Shown: positions 15,533 to 23,607 of the stretch, piece by piece
Layout: every line of letters begins with the position of its first letter
Position numbering within the stretch: position 1 is the first letter of the stretch
Assembly: GCA_964586145.1 (NCBI GenBank)
Contig: CAZPHH010000071.1
Location: forward strand, 1 to 26,350
Reading direction: 5' to 3'
DNA from: JAFGJQ01 sp964586145
GTDB taxonomy: Bacteria; Planctomycetota; Phycisphaerae; UBA1845
DNA: 26,350 bases
Program-made: the position numbers and the translations under genes
The notes under the pieces: model-generated
What the model was told of the DNA's origin: nothing
The model's database searches: none
The model's input: only the letters and a program-made list of their open reading frames with translations

Positions 15533-15706
15533 TTGACCCAGCCAGATCCCGAAGCGCTGCGGGCCCTGTCGGCAAAAGGCGACAAGAAGCGGGCCGAGTG
15601 GGGGTACAAGCTGCAGCGGGATACCTATGCGCCGCTTGAGAGATTTGCCGAGCGGCACTTCCGCCGGCATCCTCCAAACCACCGGCAACACGCCCCCTCG
15701 CGATGA
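15533..15706 (+). pseudogene. short coding-like remnant
   Basis: After the TAG at 15503 the same frame stays open to TGA 15704-15706 and reads like a real charged helical protein piece (PDPEALRALSAKGDKKRAEW, then GYKLQRDTYAPLERFAERHF). There is no ATG; the only candidate start is TTG 15533, without a Shine-Dalgarno. It is either the tail or middle of a deleted gene or a 57-residue peptide. I do not recognise it. Confidence 0.25.
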
Positions 15707-15739
15707 GTGGCGCCTGTCCCTGATTCGATGGTCCGGTTC

Positions 15740-15769
15740 TTGTCTTCGCGCCGCGGGTTGTGGTACGAT
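15740..15769 (+). promoter_or_regulatory. candidate promoter of the CHAT-like lipoprotein gene
   Basis: TTGTCT (15740-15745), 18 bp, then TGG-TACGAT (15761-15769), an extended -10. A small inverted repeat GTTAG/CTAAC (about 15774-15788) follows near the likely transcription start. The leader to ATG 15832 would be about 55 nt and contains the AGGAG Shine-Dalgarno. Confidence 0.4.
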
Positions 15770-15831
15770 GACGGTTAGAACGACCTAACAGAGGCACTTC
15801 ATCTTCCCATAATGTCGTAGGAGATACAGCC

Positions 15832-17763
15832 ATGTCTTCGCACAAGAAAGAGCTGTGGGTCCTTGGCTCCTTGCTGGGACTGTGCGCGTTGATCGGATGT
15901 GTGGTGGTTGTGGAGTCCGGTGGCGGCCGGTCGGATCAGCCAGACGCGGAGGACCTCGGACCCGTGGCAACGACACAAGAGAGGATGCCACTGACCGACT
16001 TTGAAGCGATCGTTCTGGACGATCCCGAACTGCAGGTGGTCGTCGACACGGCTCGCTGGGCGGAAGGAGCGGGCGAGTTCACCGCGGCTGGCCGCGTGGT
16101 CGACCAGGCTGGCGCGGAGCTCATCCTTGGGGTCATGTCCATGGACACCGTGGGGCAGGAAGTGGTTGTGGTGCGGCATTGTCAGGACGGCGATTGCCTG
16201 TCCGCTCGGCAAACAGAGGTGGGAGGGGACGAGGAAATCCTGTGGTCCACTCCCGATGGGCCTGTACCCGTGCGCACCGTACAGGTCCCGTATCAACTGC
16301 GCCTGATTGACGAAAGCGATCCCGACGGCACAGCCGTCATCGCCCCCATGGATGTGACCGCATCCGCTGCCCGATCCATTGCGCTGCTCCAGGTGGGATC
16401 CTCCCAAGCCGTTCGCGGCGTGAGTGATGCAGAGAAGGATGGTACTTCCCCAACGTCCCGATTGCCGGCCAATCGGGTATTCCGCGTCGTGAGTGCATTC
16501 GGAAAGCACTGGGAAGTGAGCTTCGACGGAGTTGTTGACACGATGCGCAACGCGGGCTTTACGGACAGCCATTCCGATCATCACGTGAACCAGACCGAAC
16601 TCGACACCTATTTGACGAGTCTGGGACGGGCAGACGTGCTGGCCATCTTTGCGCACGGGGATGAGTCCCAATCACGCAAGCGAGTCGTGGGGATGAGCAC
16701 CGCCAAGTGGTACTGGCTTTCCCTGCACTACTCCGAGAATCGCATGCTCGAGAAGCTGAGAGATAATCCCAACGGCGGTCCGGGTCTCATCTTTTTTGCG
16801 GGTTGCCAGACCGGGGACATGCTTTCTCAGTTTGACGAAGCGTACCGAATCGTATTGGGGTTCTCGAAGAAACTGCACCCTGGGCAATCCGCCCGCGCGA
16901 TGCAGCTCTTCTTCGAGAAGTTCGCCAGCGGGCTGACCCTGGGCGAAACCCTCGATGCGACCAATGGGGAGTACTGTGGCCAGCACGGCTTCGAACTCCT
17001 CCTGAACTCCAAGGCGTATCGGGACATCAAGCTGCAGGAAATCGGTGACTTTGATCGGCCCGGCTGCAGGGATACGTGCGACTCCAACCGGGACGGCGAG
17101 TGCGACGACGGAGGAACCGGGGCCACATACGCCTCATGCGACCCCGGAACCGACTGCTTCGATTGCGGCCCGCGCGATCCAAACATAGAGGACGTGACAC
17201 CTGCTGATTGTCCCGTCCCCACAGGCGCCGAGCTGCGCCATGAGACGACATCGGAGGGCAGGACGACCGATTACTACTGGCTTGACAACATCGGGTACGT
17301 GGGGCCGTATCTGGGGTGGTGGGATCTGGCGAAGACCAGGAAACGAGTCGATCTGTGCTACGATAGCGAGGGGCGCGAGCATGGATGGTACCGGGGTTGG
17401 TTCGAAAACGGGTCGCCCAGCATAGAAATGCAGTACAACCATGGCATGAAAGAGGGGGTGCGTCGCGAGTGGCACTATTCGCAGAACGGCCAGCTATGGA
17501 AAGAAGACTACTATGTCAACAACCTGCGCAACGGCGTCTGCAGGGGCTGGTATGAAAACGGCCAAATGGAATACGAAAGCAACTACGTTGACGGCAAGTC
17601 GAACGGCGTCACGAAAGCCTGGTATTCGCACGGACAGCTCAAATCCGAGATCGGATACAAGGACGACGTCATACATGGCATCTACAAGACCTGGGACGAA
17701 CAGGGCAACCTGACCGGAGACTGCGATGTCGTCGACGGTGAGTTCATGAATTGCCGCGTGTAA
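15832..17763 (+). CDS. lipoprotein with caspase/CHAT-like, LNR-like and MORN-type regions
   Basis: A 643-residue predicted lipoprotein. The signal peptide ends in lipobox LIGC (C23). Region 50-200 is beta-rich and unassigned. Region 215-395 resembles caspase-fold/CHAT-type cysteine proteases: a hydrophobic strand ending in AHG (H275) and a second ending in AGC (C325) give the expected His/Cys dyad, followed by IVLGFSKKLHPG and FFEKFASGLTLGETL, which match the usual 'vGf...F...l..G.s..eA' tail. Residues 412-445 form a Cys/Asp-rich LNR-like module (C412, C416, C424, C436, C442, C445 around GECDDGGTG). Residues 517-630 hold four to five MORN-type repeats of about 23 residues (GWYENGQ-like), as in YwqK-type proteins. 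AGGAG lies 8 nt before ATG 15832. Substrate and partner are unknown; activity is inferred from the dyad only. Confidence 0.78.
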   Translation: MSSHKKELWVLGSLLGLCALIGCVVVVESGGGRSDQPDAEDLGPVATTQERMPLTDFEAIVLDDPELQVVVDTARWAEGAGEFTAAGRVVDQAGAELILGVMSMDTVGQEVVVVRHCQDGDCLSARQTEVGGDEEILWSTPDGPVPVRTVQVPYQLRLIDESDPDGTAVIAPMDVTASAARSIALLQVGSSQAVRGVSDAEKDGTSPTSRLPANRVFRVVSAFGKHWEVSFDGVVDTMRNAGFTDSHSDHHVNQTELDTYLTSLGRADVLAIFAHGDESQSRKRVVGMSTAKWYWLSLHYSENRMLEKLRDNPNGGPGLIFFAGCQTGDMLSQFDEAYRIVLGFSKKLHPGQSARAMQLFFEKFASGLTLGETLDATNGEYCGQHGFELLLNSKAYRDIKLQEIGDFDRPGCRDTCDSNRDGECDDGGTGATYASCDPGTDCFDCGPRDPNIEDVTPADCPVPTGAELRHETTSEGRTTDYYWLDNIGYVGPYLGWWDLAKTRKRVDLCYDSEGREHGWYRGWFENGSPSIEMQYNHGMKEGVRREWHYSQNGQLWKEDYYVNNLRNGVCRGWYENGQMEYESNYVDGKSNGVTKAWYSHGQLKSEIGYKDDVIHGIYKTWDEQGNLTGDCDVVDGEFMNCRV

Positions 17764-18115
17764 GCGCATTCCCATCCGAATCTCGGCTGCCACGCTGAAG
17801 AACGCCGCCGGCCGGACCGTTGGCGGGGCGCAGAAGTCCCGTAACCTGAGCATGGTGAAACAGCTACGCGAAGAACTGCGGGGAACATGCACCTTTGCGG
17901 ACATCGTCGGCCGCAGTCACGCTGGGCGGGGGCTTCTTGAGTTGCTGACTCGGATCGCCGAGAGCAGGAGCCCCGGACGGATCGAAAGCGGTTGCAGCCT
18001 GGGCAAGGGGCTGTTCGCCCGGGCAAGACACCACCTCTCGTGCAGACGCGCATGCCCGCCGCCCACCCACTTCGTGCGAACACCGGCGTCTTTGGAGAGA
18101 TTCGAACAGACAGAA
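17764..18115. other. gene-poor region between lipoprotein and tRNA-Leu
   Basis: About 350 bp with no gene that I can support. A plus-strand open frame exists (ATG 17852) but lacks a Shine-Dalgarno, turns Cys/Pro/Arg-rich at its end and runs into the tRNA gene. No hairpin typical of a terminator follows the lipoprotein stop directly. Confidence 0.5.
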
Positions 18116-18143
18116 GAGCAGTCAGGGTTTCTCCCAACTGCTC
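18116..18143 (-). terminator. terminator of tRNA-Leu
   Basis: On the minus strand GAGCAGT pairs with ACTGCTC, with an inner GGG/CCC, and is followed by TTCTGTCTGTT. It starts 14 nt after the 3' end of the tRNA. The U-tract is imperfect. Confidence 0.6.
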
Positions 18144-18157
18144 TCGTATGCGTGACT

Positions 18158-18241
18158 TGCGGATGAGAGGAGTCGAACCTCCACGCCCTTGCGGGCACAG
18201 GCACCTGAAGCCTGCGCGTCTGCCAATTCCGCCACATCCGC
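18158..18241 (-). tRNA. tRNA-Leu (anticodon CAG)
   Basis: An 84-nt class II tRNA. The acceptor stem is GCGGATG/CATCCGC with discriminator A. The D arm contains GGCGGAATTGGCAGACGC. The anticodon stem CAGGC/GCCTG encloses loop TTCAGGT, giving anticodon CAG, which reads CUG. The long variable arm (TGCCCGCAAGGGCG) is typical of tRNA-Leu, and the T loop is TTCGACT. The 3' CCA is not encoded. A strong promoter lies about 90-120 bp upstream and a hairpin follows. Confidence 0.95.
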
Positions 18242-18329
18242 GTGCTTCGGGCAATCGCCCTCGGCGGGTCGGACGCACCGGCCGGTGTTTCCTGTGGGGT
18301 CGACCGCTCGGTCATCCGACGGACCGGCC

Positions 18330-18358
18330 ATTGTGCCCGGCCCCGGGCGGATTGTCAA
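18330..18358 (-). promoter_or_regulatory. sigma70-type promoter of tRNA-Leu
   Basis: On the minus strand a perfect -35 TTGACA (complement of 18353-18358) is followed after exactly 17 bp by CACAAT (complement of 18330-18335; 4/6 match). The predicted start near 18323 gives a precursor leader of about 80 nt before the tRNA. Confidence 0.7.
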
Positions 18359-18430
18359 CGAGGCCGGCCCGCACGCACCCCCGGGGCCGCCGGCCCGAGC
18401 GGACCGGCCGACGGGGCCGGGGCGGGCCGC

Positions 18431-18877
18431 CTACGCCGGCCGCTCGACGTAGTATCGCTGTTCGTAGACCAGGAAACGGTCGTCGGCCGCGATGATCTGC
18501 TCGTTCGTGGCCACCAGCCGCCGGCCCGCGAGCGCCACCGCCCCGTCCAGCGCCTGCATCGTGCTGTGCAGCAGTTGGAAGCTGCCCGGGTGTCCCGCAT
18601 CGCCCAGGCGGACACGGTCTTCGCCTCCCAGGTCGCGGTTCCCGATGAGCACGGACACGGACAGCCGGGTGACCCGCTTCGAGCCGGTACCGGTTCGCGT
18701 TCGTCCCGTGCAGAGCACGAATGCGGCCGATGAGTTCTCGCGGGCCAGCGCGCTCAGGGCCCGCCGGCGGTCCGGATCGGCAAACCCGCGAACGGTCGCA
18801 AACGCCGGCGCCCCACCCAGCGTGATGTTTCGCACCAGCGCCACGACCGCGGTTTCCAGATCACTCAATTCGCTCAT
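18431..18877 (-). CDS. Mu gp37-like phage protein (DUF1834 type)
   Basis: A 148-residue protein resembling the Gp37/DUF1834 family that follows gp36 in Mu-like head/tail-connector clusters; a neck or tail-completion role is the usual assumption. It is a compact alpha/beta protein with the segment VSVLIGNRDLGGEDRVRLGD and a C-terminal strand pair ending YEQRYYVERPA, as in the family. ATG 18877 is chosen because GGGGTG lies upstream at usable spacing; in-frame GTG 18886 would add three residues but has its purines too close. It begins 22 bp after the gp36-like stop. It is the last gene of the cassette: the next feature downstream is the tRNA-Leu promoter, and no tail-sheath or tube gene follows. 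Confidence 0.7.
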   Translation of the reverse strand: MSELSDLETAVVALVRNITLGGAPAFATVRGFADPDRRRALSALARENSSAAFVLCTGRTRTGTGSKRVTRLSVSVLIGNRDLGGEDRVRLGDAGHPGSFQLLHSTMQALDGAVALAGRRLVATNEQIIAADDRFLVYEQRYYVERPA

Positions 18878-18899
18878 GTCCGACACACCCCGGCCAGGA

Positions 18900-19292
18900 T
18901 CAGAAGCTGTCCATCTCTTCGCGTGACAGGACCCGGGCGCTGCCGGTGATCGCGGCGCGGAATCCGTCCGCCGCCACCGGCAGAGCCACGCGGCCTTCCG
19001 CCACGCCTCTCAACCAGACAATGGCGGCGGCCCGCTTCGCGGCGGCCTCCGCCGGCACGGGCGGGCGCCGCGCGTGCAGGCGGTACTCGACCAGGTCCAG
19101 CACGATCGACCGCAGCAGGGCCACCGCGTCCGGATGCGCAATGCCATCCAGCGGCACCGGATAGCGGAGGGCGAGATGACTGTGTACCTCGCCCTCCGCA
19201 CCGTCGACCGTTTCCGTCACCACGGCCAGGTTGACCTCGCCCACTCGCGCGTCGTCGGTCAGTTGCACCAAGACGGCGGGCCCCAGCCGGGT
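18900..19292 (-). CDS. Mu gp36-like head-tail adaptor (DUF1320), 5' end in assembly gap
   Basis: 131 codons are visible, ending at TGA 18900. The start is hidden in the N run. The segment HSHLALRYPVPLDG, followed by helices ALLRSIVLDLVEYRLHARRP and AAKRAAAIVWLRGVAEGRVAL, is characteristic of the DUF1320/gp36 adaptor proteins that sit between capsid and tail genes. Compared with relatives of about 140 residues only the first ten or so seem missing. It is followed closely by the gp37-like gene. Confidence 0.75.
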   Translation of the reverse strand, partial: TRLGPAVLVQLTDDARVGEVNLAVVTETVDGAEGEVHSHLALRYPVPLDGIAHPDAVALLRSIVLDLVEYRLHARRPPVPAEAAAKRAAAIVWLRGVAEGRVALPVAADGFRAAITGSARVLSREEMDSF

Positions 19293-19392
19293 NNNNNNNN
19301 NNNNNNNNNNNNNNNNNNNNNNNNNNNNNNNNNNNNNNNNNNNNNNNNNNNNNNNNNNNNNNNNNNNNNNNNNNNNNNNNNNNNNNNNNNNN
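19293..19392. other. assembly gap (100 N)
   Basis: Exactly 100 N, the conventional placeholder for a scaffold gap of unknown size. It falls between the last residues of the gpT-like capsid gene and the first residues of the gp36-like gene. Because both flanking proteins are nearly complete, the true missing sequence may be short. Confidence 0.98.
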
Positions 19393-20285
19393 GCGTGCTG
19401 CCAGTAGCCGTAGGCCATGCGATACCGGGCCCGCACGCCATACAGGAACTTCTCGCGCTTGAACCCCTCCTCGCTGTCCTCCGTGAGCGCGTTGAACTCC
19501 ACGGGCTCGCGATCCTGGAAGATGAACGGCCGGATCACGCCGTCCGTCTTGAGCAGGTACCACGTGGACGCATCCGCCAGCCAGGGAAACGCGACCACCC
19601 GGGCGATGCCCTGCAGCACGTTCGACGTGCTGTTGAGCATGCTGGCCTGAACGGCCTCCAGCGCCGTGAAGTACAGCATCGGCGGCACCACGCAAACCAG
19701 CCCGCCGGCCGTCAGCGGCATGGGCTGCCCCTGGTCGTCCTTGAAGGTCAGCATCTGCGCGATCGCCTGCTTCAGCGCGGCCTTGAACTCCTCGCTGGTC
19801 GGGCTGGTCGCGTCCGAAGCCTCGGCGGCCAGGTCGTTGTCCTGCGCGCCGGACTGGCCCGACACGTGCCCAGCCGAGAAGAACGGCGCGCCGTCGTATC
19901 CAGCCGCCTCGGCGGCCGTGCCGACGACCAGAAGCCGGCCGATCAGGTAGTCCTTGTGGGTGGCGGCCCGCTCGGCCAGTTCGGCCACGCGGATGCGGAT
20001 CTGCCCCGTCTGGTCGTCGGCGATTTCGTCGCGATCCACCTCCAGGGTGGCCTCGTACTTGAGGTTCTCGACGGAGTAGCTCTCCGTACGCAGCCCCTTG
20101 GCGATGCGCCCGGTGCCCCACTCGCGCATCTGCGGCACGGTGCCCAGCCAGCGATACGTCTCATGGTCCGAGGTGGAGGGGATGCGGGTGGACAAGTCCT
20201 GGTAGAACGTGGGCACGGCGCCGAAGCGCTGGAAGAACTCGCTTCGCAGCCCCTTGGTCAGCAGTCCGGTGTTGATGATGGCCAC
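19393..20285 (-). CDS. Mu gpT-like major head protein, 3' end in assembly gap
   Basis: 297 codons are visible. The protein matches the Mu gpT major capsid family: the N-terminal RSEFFQRFGAVPTFYQDLST region, then ETYRWLGTVPQMREWGTGRI, and EATLEVDRDEIADDQTGQI, all conserved landmarks. The family is about 300 residues and its end typically carries a YGLW-type aromatic motif; here RYRMAYGYWQH is reached just before the gap, so only a few residues are missing. GTG 20285 is supported by GGAG 8 nt upstream. Many copies would form the icosahedral shell after maturation by the upstream-encoded protease. Confidence 0.88.
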
Positions 20286-20349
20286 AGTGTGTCTCCGAGA
20301 AGAATGGAAGAACCACGGAATCCGTCAAAACGCAGGTGCGGCCTGCCCG

Positions 20350-21102
20350 TCAGGCCTGCACGATGATGTCGGCGTCGGCGCCGCTGATGGAAGCCACCGC
20401 CACCCAGTCGCCGTTCCCGTCCGCGATCAGGTGGACAAAGTCGCCGATGTCGGCGATGGCCACGTACTTGTTGTCCGCCTGCTTGGCCCCCTTGATGTAG
20501 ATGCCGCCGGCGAAACCGGGGGCGAGGCGAAGCTCCTGGTCCGCCATGCAGACAAACTTCAGCTCGGTGCCGGTGGGCGGATGCTGCGGCAGGCTGGCGG
20601 TGATGGGTCCGGCGGCGCCCAGGTTCGTGTGTACCGTGCCGCTGTCGGCGCGGGTCACGTTGAAGCTGGCGGTGTGATGGTCAATCCGGGCCGCGCCCAG
20701 CGGGCCCGTGGTGACCAGCCGCAGCACGATCTCGCCGGGCGCCGGGCAGTCCTGGACGTAGCCCACGAAAGACCGTCCGCCCGGCTGGAAGCCCGGCGTT
20801 TCGTCGTCGGCGGCGTAGACGGGGCGTCCGATGTCGGCCGGCGTGGCCCCCGTCAGCGAAAAGCCGAAGTCGCCCAGCGTGAACACCCGGATGTGGACGT
20901 CGCCGGCGGCGCCGCTGGAGTTGTCCCCCTCCTCGTAGGCCAGCCCGACGCAGCGGTCGCCGGCCGCCAGCGGGCAGACGCACCCGTCGGGCCGCAGGCC
21001 CACGAAGGCGCCTTTGAACACGTGTTCGCCTTCGCCCAGGGGGTAGCTCCGCAGCTCCTGGTCGACGTAATGGTCCACTTCTCGATTCGCGGTCAGTGTC
21101 AT
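20350..21102 (-). CDS. capsid cement/decoration protein (DUF2190-like) with extra C-terminal domain
   Basis: A 250-residue protein between protease and capsid genes, where Mu-like and other phages place small capsid-stabilising proteins. Residues 1-125 look like a DUF2190-type cement domain: GEHVFKGAFVGLRPDG, GDRCVGLAYEEG and IGRPVYAADDET are family-like beta strands. Residues 140-250 form a second, unassigned beta-rich domain with HTASFNVTRADSGT and GDFVHLIADGNGDW; it resembles surface beta-sandwich additions. ATG 21102 has a GGGGAG tract about 12 nt upstream, a loose spacing. The typical cement protein is about 110-130 residues, so this one is roughly doubled. Confidence 0.65.
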   Translation of the reverse strand: MTLTANREVDHYVDQELRSYPLGEGEHVFKGAFVGLRPDGCVCPLAAGDRCVGLAYEEGDNSSGAAGDVHIRVFTLGDFGFSLTGATPADIGRPVYAADDETPGFQPGGRSFVGYVQDCPAPGEIVLRLVTTGPLGAARIDHHTASFNVTRADSGTVHTNLGAAGPITASLPQHPPTGTELKFVCMADQELRLAPGFAGGIYIKGAKQADNKYVAIADIGDFVHLIADGNGDWVAVASISGADADIIVQA

Positions 21103-21195
21103 GGGTGGTGTGTCTCCCCTCTGCGGGACGGACCCGCGTGTATGGTGCGTGTGCAGGCACGGGCGAACGCTCGTGCCGATGCTCCGTCAGATGAG

Positions 21196-22131
21196 TCAGC
21201 CTGCGATCCGCTGATGCCGTCGCAACGCGTCGGCCACGAATGCGTCCTCCGTGGTCAGACCAGCCAGGCCCGAGCAGGCCCGGAACTCCGCGCGGGCGGC
21301 ACTCTCCACGTGATGCGCCCCCGCGTGCGGCGAAAGCCGATCCGGCGGCTGCGTCCGGCCCGTCGCGTGCAGCACCGGCGCGGTCCGGAGCCACTCGTCG
21401 AACAGCTCCGCATCGCGCAGGGCCAGCCGCAGGGCCCATTCCCGCTGCGCTTCACAGAGCCGGCCGGTTTGCAGGGCGGGTTCCAGCCGGGCCTGGGCCT
21501 CTCGCCGGCGACGCTCGTGTTCCAGCTCCGCCAGGCGGTGAGACGCCGTCATCAGCAGGGCCGCGTCCGGGCAATCACCCGCCAGGCCAAGCTGCTGCCG
21601 CAACACGAGCAGCGCCGCCTCGCATTCCGCGTTCGGGCCGTCACCGTTCACAATGGGCCTCATCCCGACGATGGCCGGCTTGTTTGTCAGGGCGGCCGAG
21701 TGCAGCGCAATCAGCTTGCGATCTGCGGCGCGAACGACCGCCACCGGCGAGAGATACCGATACTGACCGGCCGCCAGATGCTCCCGGGCCGCGTCCGTCC
21801 AGCGGACGCGGGCGAACAGCCCGACGCCCGGCTCCGCCTCAATCGTCTGAATCCAGCCGGCCGCGAGCGCCGTGCCGGAGGGCGACGCGTAACGCCCGCC
21901 GAGCGTCTGATGCTCGTAGTCGATGGGAAGGTCGGTGCCGTGTGCGGCGAAAGCGTCGATCACCTGTTGGGCCGACTCGTCATCCACGACGAAGTGGCCG
22001 TGGGTGCTGTCCACCCGGCCCCACGGCGCGATGAGAATGCGGTCGGGCACGGGATCGCCCGCCAGTTCCGACGAGGGAAGTGCCGTCTGCTGATCCGTTT
22101 CCGGTTCGGCGTGCGTGGAAGTGTCGTTCAT
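21196..22131 (-). CDS. Mu I-like prohead protease/scaffold
   Basis: A 311-residue protein of the Mu gpI protease family, which trims the scaffold and capsid during prohead maturation. Residues 60-165 hold the protease core, with the family hallmarks DLPIDYEHQT, SGTALAAGWIQTIE, GLFARVRWTDAARE and YRYLSPVAVV. The C-terminal 110 residues are Ala/Glu/Arg-rich and helical, as expected for the scaffold portion. ATG 22131 (MNDTST) is chosen; the longer frame from 22173 adds only a basic stretch. It is about 50 residues shorter than Mu gpI. It lies between the portal (87 bp upstream) and the cement gene (93 bp downstream), the standard order. Confidence 0.82.
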   Translation of the reverse strand: MNDTSTHAEPETDQQTALPSSELAGDPVPDRILIAPWGRVDSTHGHFVVDDESAQQVIDAFAAHGTDLPIDYEHQTLGGRYASPSGTALAAGWIQTIEAEPGVGLFARVRWTDAAREHLAAGQYRYLSPVAVVRAADRKLIALHSAALTNKPAIVGMRPIVNGDGPNAECEAALLVLRQQLGLAGDCPDAALLMTASHRLAELEHERRRREAQARLEPALQTGRLCEAQREWALRLALRDAELFDEWLRTAPVLHATGRTQPPDRLSPHAGAHHVESAARAEFRACSGLAGLTTEDAFVADALRRHQRIAG

Positions 22132-22218
22132 GGTTGGTCTCACTTGCGTTGTTCGATTGCCACGTCGTGTCACTCAACTACCATTGCGACCGCTTGCGAA
22201 CGGCCGTCCGCAAAGCGA

Positions 22219-23493
22219 TCAGGTGTTCCCTCCGGAAAGCACCGTCGCGTCGTCCGCGGGACGGGGAATGCCCAGGGCATCGTGCGCCCAGCCGGTGGGA
22301 ACGCGCACCCCGAGGCGGTTGACGGCCGCGTCCAGCACGGCAACCAGTTCCTGCGTGTCCGTCGGACCGGCCGGCACCCGTCGGAAGTACGGCACCGGCG
22401 CTTCCGGGCCGAACCGGAACGCGGTCATCGGCGCCAGCAGGTCGCGGCGGATGGTGCGGGCCTCCTTGCGGATGTCGTCGGCCCGGATGTCCTTACGGAC
22501 CCGCTCATGCACCTTGGACGCGGCAAACACGCCGCTGAGTCCGGAGGTCTCCGTGGTCAGCGTCTGTCCGAGCCACGCTTTGCTCATCTCGCGGTTGAGG
22601 AAGTCCACCAGCTTGTCGTACGGCGGCGGCTGCGTGCCGCGGTTCGCCTCGACAATCTCCAGCTCGATGGCCTTGGAGAAAACGCCGGCCGCGTTTGAGC
22701 CGAGCGTCTCCAGCATCCGCAGCAGTTCGCGCTTCTCCTCCGCGGTGGCGGACGAATCATAGCGGGCGATGCGCACCGGCATGCCGAAAACCTCGACGAA
22801 AATCATCCAGTCTTTCAGGGCGAGGTTCTTGGCGAGGTAGACCATGGCCGTCACCCGCAGCAGGCCGCCGCGCGGCGGATGACCGGCCACCGCGTGCGGC
22901 GCATGCACGACGAACTTGCCCCAGGTGACCTCGATGCCGTCGTGCGGCTCCGTCTGCGTGAGGATGCGCGGCCGGTCGTGCGCGTCGAAGACGATGCGGG
23001 CGAAGTCGATCGGCACAACGTCGACGATGCGCGTCTCATGGTTCACGCGGTCCCAGACGATCTCCGCCAGCGCCAGGTTCCGGCCGAGGGCCAGGGAAAG
23101 AAACTGCAGCGTTTCGTCGAACGTCTCGATGGCCGAGAGCACTTCGCGGCAGTAGGCGGCCGCCTCGTCCGCCGCGGACCGGTCCACGCCCTCCCGCACG
23201 TCGGCCGCGCTGACGATCTGCCATTCCAGCCCGGTGAGGGCGAGTCGGCGGGTGTTGGCCACCGCGTAAAGGTGTGCGTCCTTCTCCTCCATCTCCTCGA
23301 ACAGGGCGAGCGCCTGCGCGGGGTCGCCCGCGTCCGCCTGCCGCAGGATGGCCATCAGCTTCGCCGGCGTCAGCCCGGTGGAGGGATAGTCTCGCCACGC
23401 ATCCTCCGGTCGGGGCTGAACAACCCGCCCCGGCGCCGGCCGCTTGCGAACGGGTGGCAGAATGCCGTGTACCAGTCGTCGCGTCCAATGCAT
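22219..23493 (-). CDS. Mu gp29-like portal protein (DUF935)
   Basis: A 424-residue portal protein of the DUF935/gp29 family, forming the ring through which DNA enters and leaves the capsid. Landmarks include GLTPAKLMAILRQADAGDPA, LFEEMEEKDAHLYAVANTRR, RLALTGLEWQIVSA, the GRNLALAEIVWDR strand and LAKNLALKDWMIFVEVFGMP. The helical stem region follows (VFSKAIELEIVEANRG, DFLNREMSKAWLGQTLTTE). It is somewhat shorter than typical members (about 500), mainly at the C-terminus. ATG 23493 has GGAG 9 nt upstream; an open frame upstream of it translates only repeat DNA. It is the first gene of the cassette: no terminase gene precedes it. Confidence 0.85.
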   Translation of the reverse strand: MHWTRRLVHGILPPVRKRPAPGRVVQPRPEDAWRDYPSTGLTPAKLMAILRQADAGDPAQALALFEEMEEKDAHLYAVANTRRLALTGLEWQIVSAADVREGVDRSAADEAAAYCREVLSAIETFDETLQFLSLALGRNLALAEIVWDRVNHETRIVDVVPIDFARIVFDAHDRPRILTQTEPHDGIEVTWGKFVVHAPHAVAGHPPRGGLLRVTAMVYLAKNLALKDWMIFVEVFGMPVRIARYDSSATAEEKRELLRMLETLGSNAAGVFSKAIELEIVEANRGTQPPPYDKLVDFLNREMSKAWLGQTLTTETSGLSGVFAASKVHERVRKDIRADDIRKEARTIRRDLLAPMTAFRFGPEAPVPYFRRVPAGPTDTQELVAVLDAAVNRLGVRVPTGWAHDALGIPRPADDATVLSGGNT

Positions 23494-23607
23494 CGGTTTC
23501 GCTCCACGTTGCGTGTCAAAAACCCGGCCCCACGGGCCCGGCTCGCTCGCCGATGAACCATCCGGGCCGTTCGCGACGACTCGCGCGCAAGACAAACAGC
23601 CGTTTTC

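Noticed and set aside
17852..18166. 104-residue plus-strand frame before tRNA-Leu
   Set aside because: No Shine-Dalgarno, odd Cys/Pro/Arg-rich end, and it overlaps the tRNA and its terminator.
18158..18241. Attachment site of the head cassette at tRNA-Leu
   Set aside because: The cassette lies on the 5' side of the tRNA, the promoter is intact, and no repeat of the tRNA 3' end was found within the window.
18900..20285. Single 461-residue frame spanning the N run
   Set aside because: The two sides belong to different Mu protein families (gpT and gp36); the frame is continuous only because of the arbitrary 100 N.
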